From Candidatus Pseudobutyricicoccus lothianensis (GTDB taxonomy: Bacteria; Bacillota; Clostridia; Oscillospirales; Butyricicoccaceae), in NCBI GenBank assembly GCA_904419295.1, contig CAJFRA010000003.1:49821-113820 (forward strand): 64,000 bases of DNA, read 5' to 3'. Position numbers and translations under genes: made by a program. Positions 61,073 to 64,000 of the stretch are shown here, piece by piece. Position 1 is the stretch's first letter, and every line of letters begins with the position of its first letter. The notes below the pieces were generated by a model. It ran no database searches. It was not told the origin of the DNA and saw only the letters and a program-made list of their open reading frames with translations.

Positions 61073-61952
61073 GGGCTTCACATCCTTCCTGTTTCATGGC
61101 AAGGGCCAGCTGGAGGCCCAATTCCTCCCCTTGGGCGGCAGGCCCCTGGGCCGACCGGATGGACCAGCTGCCATCCGGCGCCACATAGAGTCCACGCACC
61201 AGGATCTGCTGCCCTTCGCACACCGCATAGGCGGCCACCGGGGAAGAGCAGCCCCCATCCAGCGTGCGGACGAAGGCCCGCTCGCACAGGGCGCAGGCAT
61301 AGACGCCGGGGTCGTGGAAACCGGCCAGCAGCGACCGGTCGAAATCCGCCCGGGCCTGTACGGCGAGGACCCCTTGGCAGGCGGCGGGCAGCATCTCCTC
61401 TGTGGGGTAAGGGCGATGGATGCGGCCCTCCAGCCCCAGGCGTTTCAGCCCGGCGCAGGCCAGCACCAAAGCGCCGTATTCCCCTGCATCCAGCTTTTGC
61501 AGCCGGGTGAGCACGTTGCCCCGCACCGGCCGCACGGTGCAGCCGGGGTACAGCGCCTCCAGCTGCAGGCGGCGCCGGAGGCTGGCGCAGCCGATGGGTT
61601 TGGAAAGATCCAGGCTTTGGGCCCCCTGGGGCAGCACCAGGGCATCCCGGGGGTCCTCCCGGGGGGAGACGGCCACAATGGGCAGCCTGGGGTCCGGCTC
61701 CATGGGCATGTCCTTGAAGCTGTGCACCGTCAGATCCACCCGGCCTTCCAGCAGGGCCTGGTCCAGCTCTTTGACGAACAGCCCTTTGCCCCCCACCTTG
61801 TCCAAGGTGCGGTCCAAGATCTTGTCTCCCGTGGTCTTCATGGTCACCAGTTCGATCTGGGCGTCCGGGTGGGCCCGGCGCAGCGCGCCGATGACGATCT
61901 GGGTCTGGACTACCGCCAGCCGGCTTTCCCGGCTGCCAACTCGCAATTTCAT
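61056..61952 (-). CDS. hemC: Hydroxymethylbilane synthase (porphobilinogen deaminase)
   Basis: The 298-residue enzyme polymerises four porphobilinogens. Signatures: RVGSRESRLAVVQTQIV at the N-terminus, VHSFKDMPME, RPVRGNVLTRLQKLD and the dipyrromethane-cofactor Cys in LDGGCSSPVAAYA. Length is normal. Its ATG overlaps the stop of the precorrin-2 dehydrogenase gene, and its end overlaps cobA-hemD. Confidence 0.97.
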   Translation of the reverse strand: MKLRVGSRESRLAVVQTQIVIGALRRAHPDAQIELVTMKTTGDKILDRTLDKVGGKGLFVKELDQALLEGRVDLTVHSFKDMPMEPDPRLPIVAVSPREDPRDALVLPQGAQSLDLSKPIGCASLRRRLQLEALYPGCTVRPVRGNVLTRLQKLDAGEYGALVLACAGLKRLGLEGRIHRPYPTEEMLPAACQGVLAVQARADFDRSLLAGFHDPGVYACALCERAFVRTLDGGCSSPVAAYAVCEGQQILVRGLYVAPDGSWSIRSAQGPAAQGEELGLQLALAMKQEGCEAHGAAR

Positions 61953-62416
61953 TCTTTCAGCATCTCCCTGATTTTTTGGGCGCACCGGGCCACTGCTTTG
62001 TGATCTTTGCCGTTGCCTGTGACGCCAATGGTCAGATCCCCCTGCTCCACCAGGGCAGGGAAGAAAAACGTACACTCCTGGGCGCAGTCGGCCACGCTGA
62101 CGAAAGCGCCCTGCCGGCGGGCCAGCTGGCCCACCTGGCGGTTGACTTCCCGCCGGTCGGTGGCGGCCACCACCAAAAAAGCACCGGTCACATCCGGCGG
62201 AGCAAAGGGGCGGCGGGCAATGGTCAGCAGGCCCTGCTGGGCCAGAGCCTCCAAAGAGGGGCAGACCTGGGGAGCCACCACCTCCACGGAAAAGGAAAAA
62301 CGGCACAGCGTGGCGCACCGCCGGGCGGCGATGGCGCCGCCGCCCACCACAAGGGCCCGCTTGCCCCGCACATCGCAGAAGAGGGGAAAGTGATCGCGGG
62401 GCCGAAGGGCGCTCAC
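61949..62416 (-). CDS. Precorrin-2 dehydrogenase / siroheme synthase-type NAD-binding protein
   Basis: The likely start is GTG 62416, overlapping the hemA stop (GTGA), which gives 155 residues; an upstream ATG (62449) lies inside hemA. The protein is the NAD-binding half of CysG/Met8: FPLFCDVRGKRALVVGGGAI, ATDRREVNRQVG and CTFFFPALVEQGDLTIGVT. It lacks the longer dimerisation/chelatase tail, so iron insertion may be done elsewhere. It oxidises precorrin-2 to sirohydrochlorin in B12 or siroheme synthesis. Confidence 0.9.
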   Translation of the reverse strand: MSALRPRDHFPLFCDVRGKRALVVGGGAIAARRCATLCRFSFSVEVVAPQVCPSLEALAQQGLLTIARRPFAPPDVTGAFLVVAATDRREVNRQVGQLARRQGAFVSVADCAQECTFFFPALVEQGDLTIGVTGNGKDHKAVARCAQKIREMLKE

Positions 62417-63411
62417 GAGGCGGAAGCGGCCTGGCGGTACCGCTCCCATTTGAGGAAATCCTGCCGGTATTTTTCGATGATGGCGTCTGCCTGTTCCATC
62501 ACTTGGGCATGGTCTTCCTGGATGGCGCTGCCGCTCAGCGTATCGATGTCCAGCAGCTGCGCCCCTTCTGCGGCACAGCGGGGGTCGATGTCCCGGGGCA
62601 CTGCCAGATCGATCAGCAGGCGGGGGCGCTGGGGCACTGCTAAAAAAGCGGGGGCCTCCAAGGTGAAGTGGGGGCTGGCCGTGGCGCTGACCACCGCATC
62701 GAAATAGGGCAGACGCTGGTAGCGCTGGCCGTATTCAAAAGCATCTACGCCGGTGGGCACCGGCACTTGGCCGTATTTATACTGCCGCAGGGTCATGCCC
62801 ACCGAAAAACCGGCCTGCACCAAAGTAGAGGCCACCAGGCGGCCCACTTCGCCGTTGCCGATGACCAGCACGCGTTGGGGCCGGGGGACAAAACGCTCCA
62901 AGGCCTCCTGGGTCTTGGTGGCCACCGAGGCGTTGGAGCGGGTGAAGCGGATCTCCGTCTTGATCCGTTTGGCCGCCGTGACGGCGTAGCGGAAACAGAC
63001 TTCCAGCACGCTGTCGGCGCAGTGCTCCTGCCGTGCCAAGGCGATGGCGTTCTTCACCTGGGTGATGATCTGGTCCTCTCCCCAGATCTGGGAGAGGGCG
63101 CCGCAAGACAGGCGGCACAGGTGGTAAAAACAATCGCGGCCCCGCCGCACCCGGACCATGGAGCGGAAGGGGGCCCCTTTCATCTGGGCAGCTTGGCACA
63201 AAAGGTCAAAGGGATCCAGCTCGGCCCCTTCTTCGCAGGAGAGGTAGAGCTCCGTGCGGTTGCAGGTGGCCAGCAGGGCGGCGCCCAGCACCTGGGGGTG
63301 GGCCAGCAGGCCGTGCAGGATCTGCTGCTGGCGGCTTTTGGAAAAGCCAAAGTGCTGCCTGGTATCCAGATCCGCCGTGGAATGGTCGATACCAGCCATA
63401 GAAAGATTCAC
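62413..63411 (-). CDS. hemA: Glutamyl-tRNA reductase
   Basis: The enzyme reduces glutamyl-tRNA to glutamate-1-semialdehyde, the first committed tetrapyrrole step. Signatures: MAGIDHSTADLDTRQHF, the catalytic Cys in LLATCNRTELYLS, WGEDQIITQVKNAI and the NADPH motif VLVIGNGEVGRLVAS. The start is uncertain: GTG 63411 gives 332 residues and a typical N-terminus; ATG 63447 and ATG 63400 are alternatives, none with a strong ribosome binding site. A terminator (63453-63483) and cobalamin riboswitch precede it. Confidence 0.95.
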   Translation of the reverse strand: MNLSMAGIDHSTADLDTRQHFGFSKSRQQQILHGLLAHPQVLGAALLATCNRTELYLSCEEGAELDPFDLLCQAAQMKGAPFRSMVRVRRGRDCFYHLCRLSCGALSQIWGEDQIITQVKNAIALARQEHCADSVLEVCFRYAVTAAKRIKTEIRFTRSNASVATKTQEALERFVPRPQRVLVIGNGEVGRLVASTLVQAGFSVGMTLRQYKYGQVPVPTGVDAFEYGQRYQRLPYFDAVVSATASPHFTLEAPAFLAVPQRPRLLIDLAVPRDIDPRCAAEGAQLLDIDTLSGSAIQEDHAQVMEQADAIIEKYRQDFLKWERYRQAASAS

Positions 63412-63452
63412 GATTTGTCCACATCCATTCTCTTCACTAACATCCATACAAC

Positions 63453-63483
63453 AAAAAAGCTCTGGCAGAAAGCGCGCCAGAGC
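63453..63483 (-). terminator. Leader terminator upstream of hemA
   Basis: GCTCTGGC pairs with GCCAGAGC, followed on the minus strand by T6. It lies between the cobalamin aptamer and hemA, so it is the likely expression platform of the riboswitch. Confidence 0.85.
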
Positions 63484-63543
63484 AGGCCGCCGGGCGGCCT
63501 TGCAAACGCTCATTCTCTGTTTCCACGCAAAAAATGAAACATA

Positions 63544-63720
63544 CGGCCGGCAAAGGCTGTTTTCTGGCTTGGTTTCACAGCACGCCCCAGCCTTCCCAGT
63601 TTTGAAAACCAGTGGCCCCCAAGGGGCGCGCTCCACCTACACAGCAACGGGATTGCGCGGGAATTGCACCCGACTTCACATTGAATCCCCCCATGGGCAG
63701 GGGGAACCTGTGCCGGCATG
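63544..63720 (-). ncRNA. Cobalamin riboswitch aptamer
   Basis: On the minus strand the conserved core reads in order: TGCCGGCA (5' arm of P1), ACAGGTTCC, AAGTCGGGTGCAATTCCCGC, a block like CAATCCCGTTGCTGTG, ACTGGGAAGGC, and the B12-box-like AAGCCAGAAAACAGCC, closing with TTGCCGGC, which pairs with the 5' arm. This is the layout of adenosylcobalamin riboswitches. It would sense B12 and, via the downstream terminator, lower expression of the hem operon when B12 is high. Confidence 0.9.
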
Positions 63721-63759
63721 AAATTGTCCGCCGGTCTGGGCCGGCGATCGGTCAGATAT

Positions 63760-63788
63760 ATTATAAAGTAGGAAAGGAAGCTTGTCAA
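63760..63788 (-). promoter_or_regulatory. Consensus promoter of the hem operon
   Basis: On the minus strand perfect TTGACA and TATAAT hexamers are separated by 17 bases, about 40 bases upstream of the riboswitch. Confidence 0.95.
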
Positions 63789-64000
63789 ACTGCAATCCCG
63801 CGAAAAATCACCAAGAACAGGCAAGAAACGGAGGGGAAAACAGAGCTCTTTCCACGAGGAGTGGCCAAAAGGGCGCACAACGGGGAAGAGCGGGCCGAAA
63901 ACTGTAGGTTTGTCAATGATGTGTTACAGATTAAGGGAAGCGAATAAGACCTGCTTAGGAGAGCGCCAAGAGAGAGGACGCATGGGGAAATTGTTGTAAG
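63789..64000. other. Right-hand edge with no supported gene
   Basis: No frame here has a plausible start plus protein-like sequence. The stretch probably holds the upstream region of a gene beyond the window. Confidence 0.5.

Noticed and set aside
63612..63947. Plus-strand frame across the riboswitch and promoter
   Set aside because: It crosses the conserved aptamer and promoter of the opposite strand and has no ribosome binding site.

Overview
The window is a bacterial chromosome segment, GC-rich by eye, with tightly packed operons, frequent TTG/GTG starts and strong AGGAGG-type ribosome binding sites. A Clostridia-type Gram-positive is indicated by the sepF-yggT-divIVA-ileS-lspA-rluD order, the miaB-mutS-mutL-miaA-hfq run, SLH domains and a cobalamin-riboswitch-controlled tetrapyrrole operon. 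A gut Oscillospiraceae/Ruminococcaceae-type anaerobe is my best inference; no rRNA is present to confirm it.

Region 1 (1-13400, + strand) is one end of a contractile injection system (eCIS, phage-tail-like) locus: a Pvc16/Afp16-like DUF4255 sheath-cap protein, a PAAR-like DUF4280 spike tip, a tandem AAA ATPase of the Pvc15 type and a large CIS-associated protein with a C-terminal Ig-like domain. Around them lie membrane and signalling proteins: a kinase-like protein, a HAMP protein with a class III cyclase-like domain, a MORN-repeat membrane protein and a SpoIIE-phosphatase/HATPase fusion. In the three enzyme-like proteins the catalytic residues I can align look lost, suggesting a pseudoenzyme control module. 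Sheath, tube and baseplate genes are not in the window and probably lie to the left.

Region 2 (13.4-16.2 kb) is accessory: a small membrane protein, three tandem 80-aa XRE regulators plus a decayed fourth copy, a SLOG-family protein and a secreted protein of unknown function.

Region 3 (16.2-24.7 kb): a minus-strand cluster of AroM, DUF1177, ornithine-cyclodeaminase-like and creatininase-like genes, with a palindrome-rich noncoding stretch; then a cell-wall amidase, an M32 carboxypeptidase and a chemoreceptor with an extracytoplasmic zinc-binding (CZB-like) domain.

Region 4 (24.7-35.8 kb): a secreted glycosidase-like/amidase fusion, pyridoxamine kinase, two MATE transporters, purB, two cysteine-rich metal-binding proteins, a first sepF paralogue and an unknown anchored protein.

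Region 5 (35.9-52.7 kb) is housekeeping: tRNA modification and mismatch repair (miaB, mutS, mutL, miaA), hfq, the ylm-type division cluster with a second sepF, divIVA, ileS, a class II aldolase, lspA, an RluD-type pseudouridine synthase and a HAD phosphatase.

Region 6 (52.7-57.3 kb): an SLH-serine protease-MORN protein, a GNAT acetyltransferase, and an XRE-cupin regulator next to an alanine racemase-like gene.

Region 7 (57.3-63.8 kb, minus strand) is a complete glutamyl-tRNA to uroporphyrinogen III/precorrin-2 operon (hemA, precorrin-2 dehydrogenase, hemC, cobA-hemD, hemB, hemL). It is preceded by a consensus promoter, a cobalamin riboswitch and an intrinsic terminator, so precursor synthesis is probably switched off when B12 is plentiful. 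No tRNA, rRNA, CRISPR array or insertion sequence was seen.
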